Source of the DNA: an uncultured Clostridia bacterium
GTDB taxonomy: Bacteria; Bacillota; Clostridia; Christensenellales; UBA1242
DNA: 64,000 nucleotides
Reading direction: 5' to 3'
NCBI GenBank assembly: GCA_934747885.1
Contig: CAKVHE010000002.1
Location: 124,001-188,000 of the forward strand
Made by a program: the position numbers and the translations under genes. Below the pieces are notes generated by a model. It saw nothing but the letters and a program-made list of their open reading frames with translations, was not told where the DNA came from and made no database searches. This document shows, piece by piece, positions 50,008 to 59,836 of this stretch (positions within the stretch are counted from its first letter, which is position 1; every line of letters starts with the position of its first letter).

Positions 50008-51993
50008 ATGGCAACAAAAGAACAAAAACAAAAGAGTTACGACGCAAAAGACATAACCGTATTGCAAGGACTAGATGCGGTAAGGCTTCGCCCTGGTATG
50101 TACATTGGTACAACGGGCGTTAAGGGTTTGCATCACTTGGTATGGGAAATTGTGGATAATAGTATCGACGAGGCAACCAACAAGTTTGCAACCAAAGTTT
50201 CGGTAACTTTAAACAAAGACGGCTCGGTTACGGTGGAAGACGACGGAAGAGGTATTCCGGTAGACAAACACCCTGTTTTAAAGGTAAGTGGAGTTGAAGT
50301 TGTTTACACACAATTGCACGCGGGCGGAAAATTTAATAATGACAATTATAACTATTCGGGTGGTTTGCACGGGGTTGGTGCTTCGGTTGTTAACGCACTT
50401 AGCGAATGGCTGGTTGTTGAAGTAAAGAAAAATGGCAAAATTTATCGTCAAAGATTTGCTAGCGTGGACGACGGCAAAGGCAAGGTGAAAGGTGGCATAC
50501 CACAAACCGATCTAGAAGAAATTGGTACCACCAAAGAACATGGCACCAAAGTTACCTTTAAGCCTGATGCGAGAATTTTTGAAACGACAACTTTTTCGCT
50601 AGACACTATTTCTAAACACTTAAAAGAAGATGCTTTTTTAAACAAGGGTGTAGAAATTTCTATCACTGATAATAGGTTGGAAGAACCGTACCAAAAAACT
50701 TTTAAATATGAGGGTGGGCTTTCGGACTTTGTAGAATATTTAAATGATAGCAAAAATGTGCTGTACGATAAACCAATTTATATTGAAGGTGAGAAGGACG
50801 GCATTTTTGTAGAACTTGCCATTCAGTATAACGATGGTTATAGTGAAAGCGTAATAACATATGTTAACAACATTCCAACGCCAGAGGGTGGCACGCACGA
50901 ATCTGGGTTTAGGTCAGCGCTTACCAAAATATTTAATGAGGGCTTGCGCAAATATAACTATATTAAAGACAAAGACGCCAATTTGCTCGGCGACGACTTT
51001 AAAGAAGGTTTGACGGCAGTTTTGTCCATAAAGATGAAAAATGTTCAGTTCGAAGGACAAACAAAAACAAAACTAGGCAACCCTGAGGCAAAACCGGCAG
51101 TAGAAGCGGTGGTTTATGACAAACTAGCCGATATTTTGTTTGATAATAAGAAAAACAAAATGATGCCAAAAATTTACGAAAAGGCGCTGGGTGCTGCAAA
51201 AGTTCGTGAAGCGGCGCGAAAAGCAAAAGAAATAACTCGTCAAAAAAATAGCATCGAAAACTCAACGCTGGTTGGAAAACTGGCATCTTGCACCGGCAGA
51301 AAGGCCGAATTGAACGAATTGTTTATCGTTGAGGGTGATAGTGCGGGTGGCTCGGCAAAGCAGGCAAGAGATAGGCATTTTCAAGCAATTTTGCCACTTA
51401 GAGGCAAACCTCTTAATGCTGAAAAAAAGCGCATTGACCAAGTTTTGAGCAACGAGGAAATTCGCACCATTATCTCGGCTTTGGGTGCGGGTATTGGTGA
51501 AGATTTTGACCCATCAAATTTAAAATACCACAAGGTAATAATTTTGGCGGATGCTGACCAAGACGGTTTTCATATTAGAGCCATTTTGTGCACTTTCTTT
51601 TATAGGTACATGAAAGAACTTATTACTGATGGTCATGTATTTATTGGCCTGCCACCACTATATAGGGTTCAAAAAAAGGATAAAATTGAGTATGTGTATA
51701 GCGATGCTGAACTACCTGAGGCAATTGAGCGAATTGGCAAAGGGTATACCATTCAGCGTTACAAAGGTTTGGGTGAAATGAACCCTGACCAATTGTGGGA
51801 AACAACCATGGATCCAAAAGAACGTACACTAGTGCAAGTAACCATAGAAGATGCGGCAGAAGCCGAAAGATTGGTTACCACTCTTATGGGTGACAACATT
51901 GAGGCACGTAAGCAATATATTAGCGAAAATGCGGACTTTAATAAAAAGGAAACTGACCAATTTTTAAAGGCAACCAAAAACGCAAACAAATAA
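50008..51993 (+). CDS. gyrB: DNA gyrase/topoisomerase IV subunit B
   Basis: The 661-residue protein has the GHKL ATPase domain (RLRPGMYIG, VDNSIDEA, GLHGVGASVVNALSEW), the transducer domain, and a TOPRIM domain with EGDSAGGSAKQ and DADQDGFHI. It is the ATPase half of a type IIA topoisomerase. Length and the alanine-free QTK-type motif region do not separate GyrB from ParE with certainty; gyrA or parC is not in the window. I chose the ATG at 50008 because GGGG lies nine bases upstream. Confidence 0.9.
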   Translation: MATKEQKQKSYDAKDITVLQGLDAVRLRPGMYIGTTGVKGLHHLVWEIVDNSIDEATNKFATKVSVTLNKDGSVTVEDDGRGIPVDKHPVLKVSGVEVVYTQLHAGGKFNNDNYNYSGGLHGVGASVVNALSEWLVVEVKKNGKIYRQRFASVDDGKGKVKGGIPQTDLEEIGTTKEHGTKVTFKPDARIFETTTFSLDTISKHLKEDAFLNKGVEISITDNRLEEPYQKTFKYEGGLSDFVEYLNDSKNVLYDKPIYIEGEKDGIFVELAIQYNDGYSESVITYVNNIPTPEGGTHESGFRSALTKIFNEGLRKYNYIKDKDANLLGDDFKEGLTAVLSIKMKNVQFEGQTKTKLGNPEAKPAVEAVVYDKLADILFDNKKNKMMPKIYEKALGAAKVREAARKAKEITRQKNSIENSTLVGKLASCTGRKAELNELFIVEGDSAGGSAKQARDRHFQAILPLRGKPLNAEKKRIDQVLSNEEIRTIISALGAGIGEDFDPSNLKYHKVIILADADQDGFHIRAILCTFFYRYMKELITDGHVFIGLPPLYRVQKKDKIEYVYSDAELPEAIERIGKGYTIQRYKGLGEMNPDQLWETTMDPKERTLVQVTIEDAAEAERLVTTLMGDNIEARKQYISENADFNKKETDQFLKATKNANK

Positions 51994-51998
51994 CATAC

Positions 51999-52030
51999 AA
52001 AAAGTTAAGGCAAAGGCTTTAACTTTTTTT
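51999..52030 (+). terminator. Intrinsic terminator after gyrB
   Basis: AAAAAGTTAA and TTAACTTTTT form a stem followed by further T. Confidence 0.8.
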
Positions 52031-52050
52031 GTTTTAGGCAATCAAATTGT

Positions 52051-52078
52051 TTGACTTAGCGCTTTAAATATTTATAAT
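52051..52078 (+). promoter_or_regulatory. Promoter of the GLUG/DUF6273 gene
   Basis: TTGACT (52051-52056) and TATAAT (52073-52078) have a 16-base spacer. Confidence 0.65.
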
Positions 52079-52160
52079 TAAATATGTAACAATGTAATTT
52101 TAAGTTGCCGGAGTATTTTTTTAAAAAACGAAAATACTAACAAAAGAGGAGCGTACTAGC

Positions 52161-54737
52161 GTGCAAACAATTGAACGTAGCACTAGGGGAATAAAAGTTA
52201 GAAACAAACAAAAAACTTTTAAACTTAAAAGAAAGGCACTAGTTTGCCTTGCTTCTATTGCTGTTTGTTTGAGTTTGCTTGGCGTAGGCGTTATTGCCGG
52301 CGCAGATAGCATAAAGAGCAATGTTAAAAATCCAATAAATTACTCAATTGATGTGGTTGATGAATCTACCGGTGATGTACTGCGCGTAAAAAACGGCATA
52401 ATTTTGGTAGGTAACGCCAAAGAACTTGCGTTTGTGTCTAAAAAAATTAGTGAGGGCGCAAACATTGGTAGTTCTAGTATAAAATACAATCAGGCATCTT
52501 ATGAAGTAGATGCAAACATAGACGCAACAGGGGTTACGGTTTCCAGCATGGGTTCGGAGACTTATCCGTTTTCGGGCACCTTTGATGGCGGAACCAAAAC
52601 CATTTCAAACGTAACGGTGGCAGATGGTGGAACCGCTTTATTTGGCGTGACTTCGGGCGCAATAATAAAATCTATCGTTTTAATAAATGTTAAGGTGTCA
52701 TCTTCGTCGGTGGCGGCGGGTTTGGTGGCATCAGCAAAAAATAATACAACCATTAACGATGTTTCGCTTGGCGGAACCGTTTCTGGTAAAACTATGGTGG
52801 CAGGTTTGGTGGCTGAGGCAGATAACACTTGCTCCATTAGCAAAGTGGAATTTTCAGGCACCATTAACGCGGACAACTCAGCAACTAAAGTGGCAAATAT
52901 TGTTGCTAGCCTTTATGGAACGCTAGAAAACGCCAATGCACATGGTGAAATCGTGCTAACAAGTGCAGGCAGTTCTAGCACTTTGGCGGTGGGTGGCGTT
53001 GTTGCAACAACTGGTGAAAAAGCCACTATAAAAAATTGCTTTAATAATTCTGCCATAAATGCAGAATCGGTGGCGATTGGCACCGCGGGTGGCGTAGTTG
53101 CCATCAATCTTGGCAAAATTCAGTATTCGGGTAATACTGTTTCGGTGCAAACCGATGCAACTAGCGCTGCGGTAGGCGGTGTGGCAGGGCAAAACTCGGG
53201 TGAAGTTTTGGCGTGCTTTAATGCCGGAAAAATTAACGGCGGGAGCAATGTTGGTGGCTTGGTTGGTAAAAACACTGCCGTAGTTAACAAATGCTTTTCT
53301 AGCGCATCAATTGTTGGTGCGGGAAATAATGTTGGTGGGGTGGTTGGTTACAATTCCACAAGCAATTCAAAAATATACAATGCCTATGCAAATGGTGAGG
53401 TAAAAACCTTAGCAAGCGTAGTGGCCGATGCTTCGGCTGCAACTAGTGGCGTCAACTATGGTGGCGTGGCAGGCGCAAATGAGGGTTCGGTGAGTTCGTG
53501 CTACGCAATTTGCTCAGTTGTGGGCATAAAAGATGCTCAAGCTGTTATTGGTGCAAACACGGGTATATATTCTAACGCTTATGCCTATGAAGGTGCAAAT
53601 GTTACGGAAAACGGCGTGGCAGTAACCACCCATACAAACGCGACTAACACACTGACCGAAGCTGAGATGGTTGGCACCACCAGCACCCTTCTTAGTGGCT
53701 TAAATACTGCCGATTGGACGGGCACTGCATCAACAACACCACAACTAGTAGTTATGAAAACAGCGACTGATTTTGGCACGCAAAAAGTGTATGTACAAGC
53801 TCTTTCAACACAATCTACAACAATTGTTAAATCACTAGAAGTTAAAATAACCGATACGGCTATTGGTGGTGTTTATCACTATTATGTAGAACTAGGCGAA
53901 TACCCACAAACGGTGGTAGAAGATACTACAACTGTGGCTGCTCTAAACGCCTTAGGCAATAGCGCTAAAACCGGTAGAACCTTTGTTGTGGGTGGAAGTG
54001 ACGATAGCGCGCAAACAGCACACGTGGAATACGCATATAACGGTGCAAAATATGTTAAAGTGGTAAGTGCGGTTGTTTATAATAACAATTCTAAATTTAA
54101 TAGTGGAACGGCGCCAACAGGTGGTAAGACTTATTGGTTTAAAGTGGAGCCGATAAAATGGTTTTTATTAGAGGCTTATAGTACAACCAAGAGTGCTTAC
54201 ACAGGTAAGACCACAAATGTTCGTGTTATAAGTGAAAAAACATTAACTGCCAATGTAATCTTTAAGAAAGACAAAGGTGGAAACACGTGGGCTACAAGCA
54301 ATATTCGTGCTTGGCTAAATGATAAATTTTATAATAGTGCTTTCGCAAGTGATGAAAAAGTTAAAATTTTAACAAACAACACCAAATACACAACCACAGG
54401 AAATTACAATCAACAAGATGATTATAATGCTACATCAAATTTAAGTTCTTGTGATGACAATGTATGGCTTATGAGTTATTATGAGGCTCAGAATACTTTC
54501 TACCAAGAAAATTATTATTTGAAGGCGCAAACTCGTAAGGGTATTCACACCGACTTTGCTGTCGTAAACAACTTGTTTTTATACCCAAATATAGGTTATT
54601 ATTGGTTACGTTCGGCAGGTAGCACAAATAATTATTCTTGTATAATCAATTCTGCTGGAGAAAGAAGTTATGATTGGAGTGTTTATGGTGTCTATGAAGG
54701 CATTCGCCCTTTAATGACATTGTCTTTACTAGGTTAG
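52161..54737 (+). CDS. Secreted GLUG-repeat protein with a DUF6273-type C-terminal domain
   Basis: The 858-residue protein starts with a GTG after AAGAGGAG. It has a basic N-terminus and one signal segment (about 30-52). Next comes a long beta-helical region (about 130-470) of GLUG-type repeats such as NVGGLVGKN and GGVAGANEGSV. The C-terminal domain (about 560-858) is close to that of the DGR targets (VYHYYVELGEYPQTVVED) and ends with WLRSAG...GIRPLM. The residues after WLRSAG are encoded by ordinary AT-rich codons that do not match the template repeat, so it is probably not a DGR target. It is likely surface-displayed. Confidence 0.78.
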   Translation: MQTIERSTRGIKVRNKQKTFKLKRKALVCLASIAVCLSLLGVGVIAGADSIKSNVKNPINYSIDVVDESTGDVLRVKNGIILVGNAKELAFVSKKISEGANIGSSSIKYNQASYEVDANIDATGVTVSSMGSETYPFSGTFDGGTKTISNVTVADGGTALFGVTSGAIIKSIVLINVKVSSSSVAAGLVASAKNNTTINDVSLGGTVSGKTMVAGLVAEADNTCSISKVEFSGTINADNSATKVANIVASLYGTLENANAHGEIVLTSAGSSSTLAVGGVVATTGEKATIKNCFNNSAINAESVAIGTAGGVVAINLGKIQYSGNTVSVQTDATSAAVGGVAGQNSGEVLACFNAGKINGGSNVGGLVGKNTAVVNKCFSSASIVGAGNNVGGVVGYNSTSNSKIYNAYANGEVKTLASVVADASAATSGVNYGGVAGANEGSVSSCYAICSVVGIKDAQAVIGANTGIYSNAYAYEGANVTENGVAVTTHTNATNTLTEAEMVGTTSTLLSGLNTADWTGTASTTPQLVVMKTATDFGTQKVYVQALSTQSTTIVKSLEVKITDTAIGGVYHYYVELGEYPQTVVEDTTTVAALNALGNSAKTGRTFVVGGSDDSAQTAHVEYAYNGAKYVKVVSAVVYNNNSKFNSGTAPTGGKTYWFKVEPIKWFLLEAYSTTKSAYTGKTTNVRVISEKTLTANVIFKKDKGGNTWATSNIRAWLNDKFYNSAFASDEKVKILTNNTKYTTTGNYNQQDDYNATSNLSSCDDNVWLMSYYEAQNTFYQENYYLKAQTRKGIHTDFAVVNNLFLYPNIGYYWLRSAGSTNNYSCIINSAGERSYDWSVYGVYEGIRPLMTLSLLG

Positions 54738-54748
54738 TTTAAATATAA

Positions 54749-54774
54749 TAAAAGCGACCAATTTGGTCGCTTTT
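54749..54774 (+). terminator. Intrinsic terminator
   Basis: AAAAGCGACC-AATTT-GGTCGCTTTT. Confidence 0.85.
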
Positions 54775-54805
54775 GTTGTGCTTGTGGTGTAAATTATCTG
54801 CAATA

Positions 54806-54837
54806 AAAAAAAAGAGAAACTATTGTTCTCTCTTTTT
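54806..54837 (-). terminator. Terminator of tRNA-Asn
   Basis: On the minus strand AAAGAGAGAAC...GTTTCTCTTT is followed by a T run, directly downstream of the tRNA. Confidence 0.7.
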
Positions 54838-54838
54838 G

Positions 54839-54914
54839 TGGCGCCCCCTGATGGACTCGAACCAACGACCTATCGATTAACAGTCGAGCGCTCTACCGAC
54901 TGAGCTAAGGAGGC
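54839..54914 (-). tRNA. tRNA-Asn (GUU)
   Basis: On the minus strand the cloverleaf has acceptor GCCTCCT/AGGGGGC, D-arm AGCTCAG, anticodon loop CTGTTAA (GUU), T-loop GTTCGAGTC, discriminator G and encoded CCA. The outermost anticodon-stem pair is a C-U mismatch. Length is 76 nt. Confidence 0.93.
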
Positions 54915-55038
54915 AGAATATATTGTTTGTTACAAACCGTAACAAAAAGTATTATATAACACTCTTTTAAAATTTGCAACCACTTTTTTAATTTTTTTTA
55001 AAAAACTAAAATAATTTGTTATTTTGCCTTTTAAGCAA

Positions 55039-55068
55039 TAGACTTTTTGCTTGCAATTTTGCTAAAAT
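55039..55068 (+). promoter_or_regulatory. Promoter of leaderless comF
   Basis: TAGACT (55039-55044) and TAAAAT (55063-55068) have an 18-base spacer. The GTG start lies seven bases after the -10 box. Confidence 0.5.
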
Positions 55069-55074
55069 ATAAAG

Positions 55075-55842
55075 GTGAAAAAATTTAGAGAAGGGTGGGA
55101 AAAGTTTTTAAATTTGCTTTATCCCGAATTTAAGTGTTTTATTTGTGGGCGGGAAGCGTATGACCTTGACCGGCATTTGTGCGAAAAGTGCAAGAGTGAA
55201 CTACCGGTTATTACTGGCAATGTTTGTGAGATGTGTGGTGAGCCTTTGCCCGAAGGGAATAGGTTTTGTGAAGAGTGTCAACGCACCACGCACTTTTTTG
55301 ATGGTGCTCGTGCACCGCTTGCGTATAATGATGTTACACATGGGCTGGTTAGAGGTCTAAAATATCACAATCACAAATATGTGGCAAAATTACTTGGCAA
55401 AGAAATGGCGCGAATGTATGAAGAATGGAAAATCGTGGCGGACATAATTGTGCCGGTACCTTTGCATTACAAGCGCGAAATTGAGCGTGGTTACAACCAA
55501 AGCATGGTGTTGGCAGATGCACTTTCGGAAAATATCGGGGTGCCGGTGGAAGACGATTTGGTAACTAGGGTGCTAGAAACGCCAACCCAAACCAAACTTA
55601 GCAAGGCGCAGCGTGCACAAAACCTAAAAGGCGCGTTTGACCTAAACCCAAATATTGATATAAATGGAAGAACTATTTTGATTGTGGATGACGTCTTTAC
55701 CACCGGTGCAACAGTTGATGCCATAGCAAAACGCCTAAAACGGCGCAAACCAAAGGCGGTGTATGTGCTTACGGCAACCAAAAGACTGTATTTTTCGGCA
55801 AAAAAATTGTCGGCTAGCAAAAATGAGCCTAAACATGAATAA
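55075..55842 (+). CDS. comF: ComF-family phosphoribosyltransferase-like protein
   Basis: The 255-residue protein has a double zinc ribbon at the N-terminus (CFICG...CEKC and CEMCGEPLPEG...CEEC) and a PRTase domain with the PRPP loop VDDVFTTGATVDA. ComF-type proteins act in DNA uptake and recombination in competent bacteria; many non-competent bacteria also carry one. The GTG start lies at the predicted transcription start without a ribosome binding site. Confidence 0.9.
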   Translation: MKKFREGWEKFLNLLYPEFKCFICGREAYDLDRHLCEKCKSELPVITGNVCEMCGEPLPEGNRFCEECQRTTHFFDGARAPLAYNDVTHGLVRGLKYHNHKYVAKLLGKEMARMYEEWKIVADIIVPVPLHYKREIERGYNQSMVLADALSENIGVPVEDDLVTRVLETPTQTKLSKAQRAQNLKGAFDLNPNIDINGRTILIVDDVFTTGATVDAIAKRLKRRKPKAVYVLTATKRLYFSAKKLSASKNEPKHE

Positions 55843-55910
55843 ATATTTGTTGAATTTGGCGTGGCAATAGTTTATAATATGAAGAGAATTAAGTTTTAGC
55901 GGAGAGAATA

Positions 55911-58598
55911 ATGGGACTTATTAAGTGGTTTAATAACATAGATAACAATCGAAGTGTGAAAAAACTTCGTAAAATAGCAAACAAGATTGACGAAAAAGAA
56001 GACTATTATGGCAAAATGACCGATGAGGAACTTGCCGGTCAAACGCAAGTTTTGAAAAATCGTTTGGCAGAAGGTGAAACTTTGGACGACATTTTGGTAG
56101 ATGCTTTTGCCGTTGTGCGTGAAGCCAGCACTAGAGTCTTGCACATGAAGCCGTTTATGGTACAACTTATGGGTGGCATTTGCTTGCATCAAGGCAGAAT
56201 TGCCGAAATGAAAACTGGTGAAGGTAAAACCTTGGTTTCCACTTTGCCGGCTTACTTAAATGCACTTTCGGGCAAACCGGTGCATATTGTTACCGTTAAC
56301 GAATATTTGGCAAAACGTGACGCCGAATGGATGGGCAAAGTACACAATTTTTTGGGACTTACGGTAGGCGTGGTTTATGCTTCGCAGTCGCCCGAACAAA
56401 AGAAAATTGCCTATAATAGCGACATTGTTTATGGTACCAACAGTGAATTTGGCTTTGATTATTTGCGTGATAATATGGCGGTGGACGAAAAGAAAAAACT
56501 CGCCCGTGGTTATGAATTTGCTATCGTGGACGAAATTGATAGTATTTTGATTGATGAGGCGCGTACGCCACTTATTATTTCCGGCAAAAGTTCGGAAAGC
56601 ACCGATGAATACGTAAAAGCGGACAAGTTTGCCAAATGTTTAAGACCAGAAGATTATTCGATTGACGAAAAGCAAAAGACCATTCACTTGACCGAAAGTG
56701 GTATCGAAAAAGCCGAAAGATACTATCATTTGGACAACCTTAGTGACATTGAGAATACTGACATCAACCACAATATTAACAATGCTATTCGCGCTCGCTT
56801 TGTAATGCGTCGCGACAAGGACTACATTGTAGCCAACGGCGAAGTTATGATTGTTGACGAGTTTACGGGCAGAATTATGGTGGGCAGACGTTATAGCGAT
56901 GGATTGCATCAAGCCATCGAAGCCAAAGAAGGCGTTAAGGTTAATGCCGAAAACAAAACGCTTGCAACCATCACTTTGCAAAACTTTTTCAAACTTTATA
57001 AAAAACTTTCTGGTATGACCGGTACAGCAAAAACCGAAGAAGCCGAATTTAGAGAAATTTATGGTTTGGACGTTGTGGTTATTCCTACCAACTTGCCGGT
57101 TATTAGGCAAGACGAACACGACGAATTTTACTTTTCTGACGAGGCAAAACAGCGTGCAATTTTGGCGGATATAGAAGATTGTTATGCGCGCAAGCAACCA
57201 GTTTTGGTTGGTACAACCACCGTTGAACATAGTGAACAACTGTCCAAACTTTTGCGTAGTAAAAAAATTCCACATGATGTTTTAAATGCAAAAAATCACT
57301 TGCGAGAAGCCGAAATTGTAGCACAAGCCGGCAAGGTAGGGGCTGTTACTATTGCAACCAACATGGCGGGTCGTGGTACTGATATTTTGCTTGGTGGCAA
57401 CGCCGAATTTTTGGCAAAACAAGAAATGAAGAAGAATGGTTACGAAGACGAGATGATTAACAAGGCGTCATCGTTTGCCACTCTTACGGACGAAAAAGAG
57501 ATTGAAGCGCGCAACGAATACCAAAAACTCTATGCTGAATTTGCAAGCAAAGTAGCAGAAGAGAAAAAGAAAGTTAAAGAGCTTGGCGGTTTGCGTATTA
57601 TTGGTACCGAAAGGCACGAAAGTAGGCGTATTGACAACCAGCTGCGTGGCCGTAGTGGACGTCAAGGCGACCCTGGTTCTAGCGTGTTTTATGTTTCGGC
57701 TGATGACGATTTGGCACGAGTGTTTGGTAGTGAAAGATTGAAACGTATTGCAGAATTGTTTAAACTAGAACCAGATGCATCAATAAAAATGGGCTTTTTT
57801 AGCAAGCAGATAGAAAACGCGCAAAAGAGCGTTGAGGGCAGAAACTATTCTATTCGTCGTCAGGTAGTGGAATATGACAACGTGCTAAACAAACAACGTG
57901 ACGAAGTTTATACCGAACGTAACAAAATTTTGGCAAAAGAAGACGTGCATGACAAGATTTTGGAAATGATCCGTGAAACCGTTGCCGACTTAATTAACGA
58001 AAAGTTAAATGAGTATGAAAAACTTGAAGAAGTCGACCTAGAAGAACTAAATAGCGCACTGGAAACTCGCGCCCTAGAGCCAGGTACCAACTTGATTGAT
58101 GAGCATACCTTGCTAACTTTATCTCGCAGCGAACTAATTGATTTGGTGGCAGAAAAAGCCATTGAGCGCTACGAACAGAAAAAAGAAGACATTACCGCCA
58201 AGGGTATGGATTTTGGTGATATCGAACGCTTTATTTTGCTTAAAGTCTTGGACAAAAAGTGGATGGATCACATTGACCAAATGGATGTTTTGCGTCAAGG
58301 CATTGGGCTTAGAGCGTATGGCAACAAAAACCCAATAAACGTATACCAAAGTGAAGGCTTTGATATGTTTGAAGAAATGATTGACTCGATGCGTAAAGAA
58401 ACCGCCAATTTGTTAATGGCAGTTAGGGTGGAAGCAAGTGGTGAACAAAAAAATCTAAATTTGCCAAAGCGCAACCCTGCAAGTGAACATCGTGCGGTTG
58501 GCACTGTTAAAAATGAAAAACATTCGGTGGGCAGAAATGATCCTTGCCCATGTGGAAGTGGCAAAAAATATAAAAATTGCTGTGGAAAAAATCAGTAA
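55911..58598 (+). CDS. secA: Protein translocase ATPase SecA
   Basis: An 895-residue SecA with Walker A MKTGEGKTLV, the DEAD-type segment VDEIDSILIDEA, ATNMAGRGTDILLGG, GRSGRQGDPGSS, and the C-terminal zinc-binding tail NDPCPCGSGKKYKNCC that binds SecB or lipids. It drives export of the secreted proteins of this window. Length is normal. Confidence 0.97.
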   Translation: MGLIKWFNNIDNNRSVKKLRKIANKIDEKEDYYGKMTDEELAGQTQVLKNRLAEGETLDDILVDAFAVVREASTRVLHMKPFMVQLMGGICLHQGRIAEMKTGEGKTLVSTLPAYLNALSGKPVHIVTVNEYLAKRDAEWMGKVHNFLGLTVGVVYASQSPEQKKIAYNSDIVYGTNSEFGFDYLRDNMAVDEKKKLARGYEFAIVDEIDSILIDEARTPLIISGKSSESTDEYVKADKFAKCLRPEDYSIDEKQKTIHLTESGIEKAERYYHLDNLSDIENTDINHNINNAIRARFVMRRDKDYIVANGEVMIVDEFTGRIMVGRRYSDGLHQAIEAKEGVKVNAENKTLATITLQNFFKLYKKLSGMTGTAKTEEAEFREIYGLDVVVIPTNLPVIRQDEHDEFYFSDEAKQRAILADIEDCYARKQPVLVGTTTVEHSEQLSKLLRSKKIPHDVLNAKNHLREAEIVAQAGKVGAVTIATNMAGRGTDILLGGNAEFLAKQEMKKNGYEDEMINKASSFATLTDEKEIEARNEYQKLYAEFASKVAEEKKKVKELGGLRIIGTERHESRRIDNQLRGRSGRQGDPGSSVFYVSADDDLARVFGSERLKRIAELFKLEPDASIKMGFFSKQIENAQKSVEGRNYSIRRQVVEYDNVLNKQRDEVYTERNKILAKEDVHDKILEMIRETVADLINEKLNEYEKLEEVDLEELNSALETRALEPGTNLIDEHTLLTLSRSELIDLVAEKAIERYEQKKEDITAKGMDFGDIERFILLKVLDKKWMDHIDQMDVLRQGIGLRAYGNKNPINVYQSEGFDMFEEMIDSMRKETANLLMAVRVEASGEQKNLNLPKRNPASEHRAVGTVKNEKHSVGRNDPCPCGSGKKYKNCCGKNQ

Positions 58599-58608
58599 AT
58601 AGTTAAAA

Positions 58609-58661
58609 ATAGCAAAGCGAAGAAGGTCGGGTAAAACCGAACAAATTTTCGCTTTGCTATT
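58609..58661 (+). terminator. Terminator after secA
   Basis: AGCAAAGCGAA and TTCGCTTTGCT form a long stem with a 27-base loop that itself can pair (GGTCGGGT/ACCGA). T-rich sequence follows. Confidence 0.65.
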
Positions 58662-58688
58662 GATTTTTTAAGGGGTATATGGTATAAT
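58660..58688 (+). promoter_or_regulatory. Promoter of the three-gene unknown cluster
   Basis: TTGATT (58660-58665) and TATAAT (58683-58688) have a 17-base spacer. Confidence 0.75.
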
Positions 58689-58727
58689 CTAGACACTAGA
58701 AAATAGAGGAAAGCATAGGAGTATATT

Positions 58728-59819
58728 ATGGACGCTAATAGCTTACTCGAAATAAAAAAGTTTCAAGAAAAATTTAGATATTATCGCTATATAAACCCTG
58801 AACAATCTGATGCCAGTATTTTGCGCTTAATGGCTGTTAAGTACCCAACAGCTCGCGCAAACTATACTGCTTTGCAAGCGCTAGAGCCAGGCACCGATGT
58901 GTTAGATGTTGATGTTGTAAATGCAAAAACACATTACCAAGCACAACTTGATGCCGATGTTACCAACGCCACTGCCGAAATAACTCGTGTTGATGGCGAA
59001 ATTGCAACCTTGCGCGCATCAATTGCAGCTGAAAACGCAAAAATCGCCACCAACCAAAGGGCAATTGCGGATGGCAAAAGGGCAAAAAACATAATTCATT
59101 GGGGTATGATTGGCATGGGGCTTTTGCTATTTGTAGGACTTGGTGGCTTTGTGGGTATTGGTACCCTTTTGCAAGGCGCGGCGCTTGTGCCTCTTGCAGT
59201 AGCTGGTATTCTTGGATATTTCGGTGTCACCAAATTTATTCCAGGGCTTTGGAAACTTGGTACCGCAAAAGGTGATCCTGCGCAAGGCTTAAAAAAATAT
59301 GTAGAAGCCGTTAACAACTCAAAAGCGCAAGTTGCAACTTTAAATTCTGATCTTGCAACCAAGGGCACGGAAAGAACAACACTTGTTGGTAATCAGACTG
59401 CAAAAGACGCAAAACGAACAGCGGAAAATTCTATACTTTCAGGCGTAAATAGCCTATCTAGCCAAGAACTGACAAAAGATTATTATGTTAGAATGTTCTT
59501 GGATGAATGCGATAAACGTTACAGCGCTGCAACTTCGGTTACGACAACAAACAAAATGCTTGCGGATGAATACCGCAAATGGGGGACAAAAAGCATTTTG
59601 AGGTTTTATGGCGAGGCGGGTAAAGGTCTTGAAACACCTGCCGAAGCAAGAGCTTTTATGCGTGACCGATTAGCAGACATAGAAAGTGCATTAAATGGTT
59701 CGCTTACTGCGTCGGTGGATGACTATATTAACGCTAAAAAGTCTAGCGGTTCTACAAATGATGCAGAAATTACACCAATAAGCGATATAGACACAGAACT
59801 TGAAAGTACTTATGCTTAA
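58728..59819 (+). CDS. Unknown protein with coiled coil and a central membrane hairpin
   Basis: The 363-residue protein has a coiled-coil stretch (about 80-120, alanine- and isoleucine-rich heptads), two adjacent hydrophobic segments (about 124-170: MIGMGLLLFVGLGGF and a second one), another helical stretch (about 185-240) and a soluble C-terminus. I recognise no family. It is followed 17 bases later by a larger protein with the same plan, and AGGAG lies before the ATG. The membrane hairpin flanked by coiled coils suggests a membrane-shaping or scaffold role, but this is only an inference. Confidence 0.65.
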   Translation: MDANSLLEIKKFQEKFRYYRYINPEQSDASILRLMAVKYPTARANYTALQALEPGTDVLDVDVVNAKTHYQAQLDADVTNATAEITRVDGEIATLRASIAAENAKIATNQRAIADGKRAKNIIHWGMIGMGLLLFVGLGGFVGIGTLLQGAALVPLAVAGILGYFGVTKFIPGLWKLGTAKGDPAQGLKKYVEAVNNSKAQVATLNSDLATKGTERTTLVGNQTAKDAKRTAENSILSGVNSLSSQELTKDYYVRMFLDECDKRYSAATSVTTTNKMLADEYRKWGTKSILRFYGEAGKGLETPAEARAFMRDRLADIESALNGSLTASVDDYINAKKSSGSTNDAEITPISDIDTELESTYA

Positions 59820-59836
59820 AACAAAGGGAGAGTATT

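Noticed and set aside
54589..54737. End of the GLUG/DUF6273 gene as a third variable repeat
   Set aside because: The protein motif WLRSAG is shared, but the nucleotides after it do not align with the template and use different codons throughout, so only the fold is shared.
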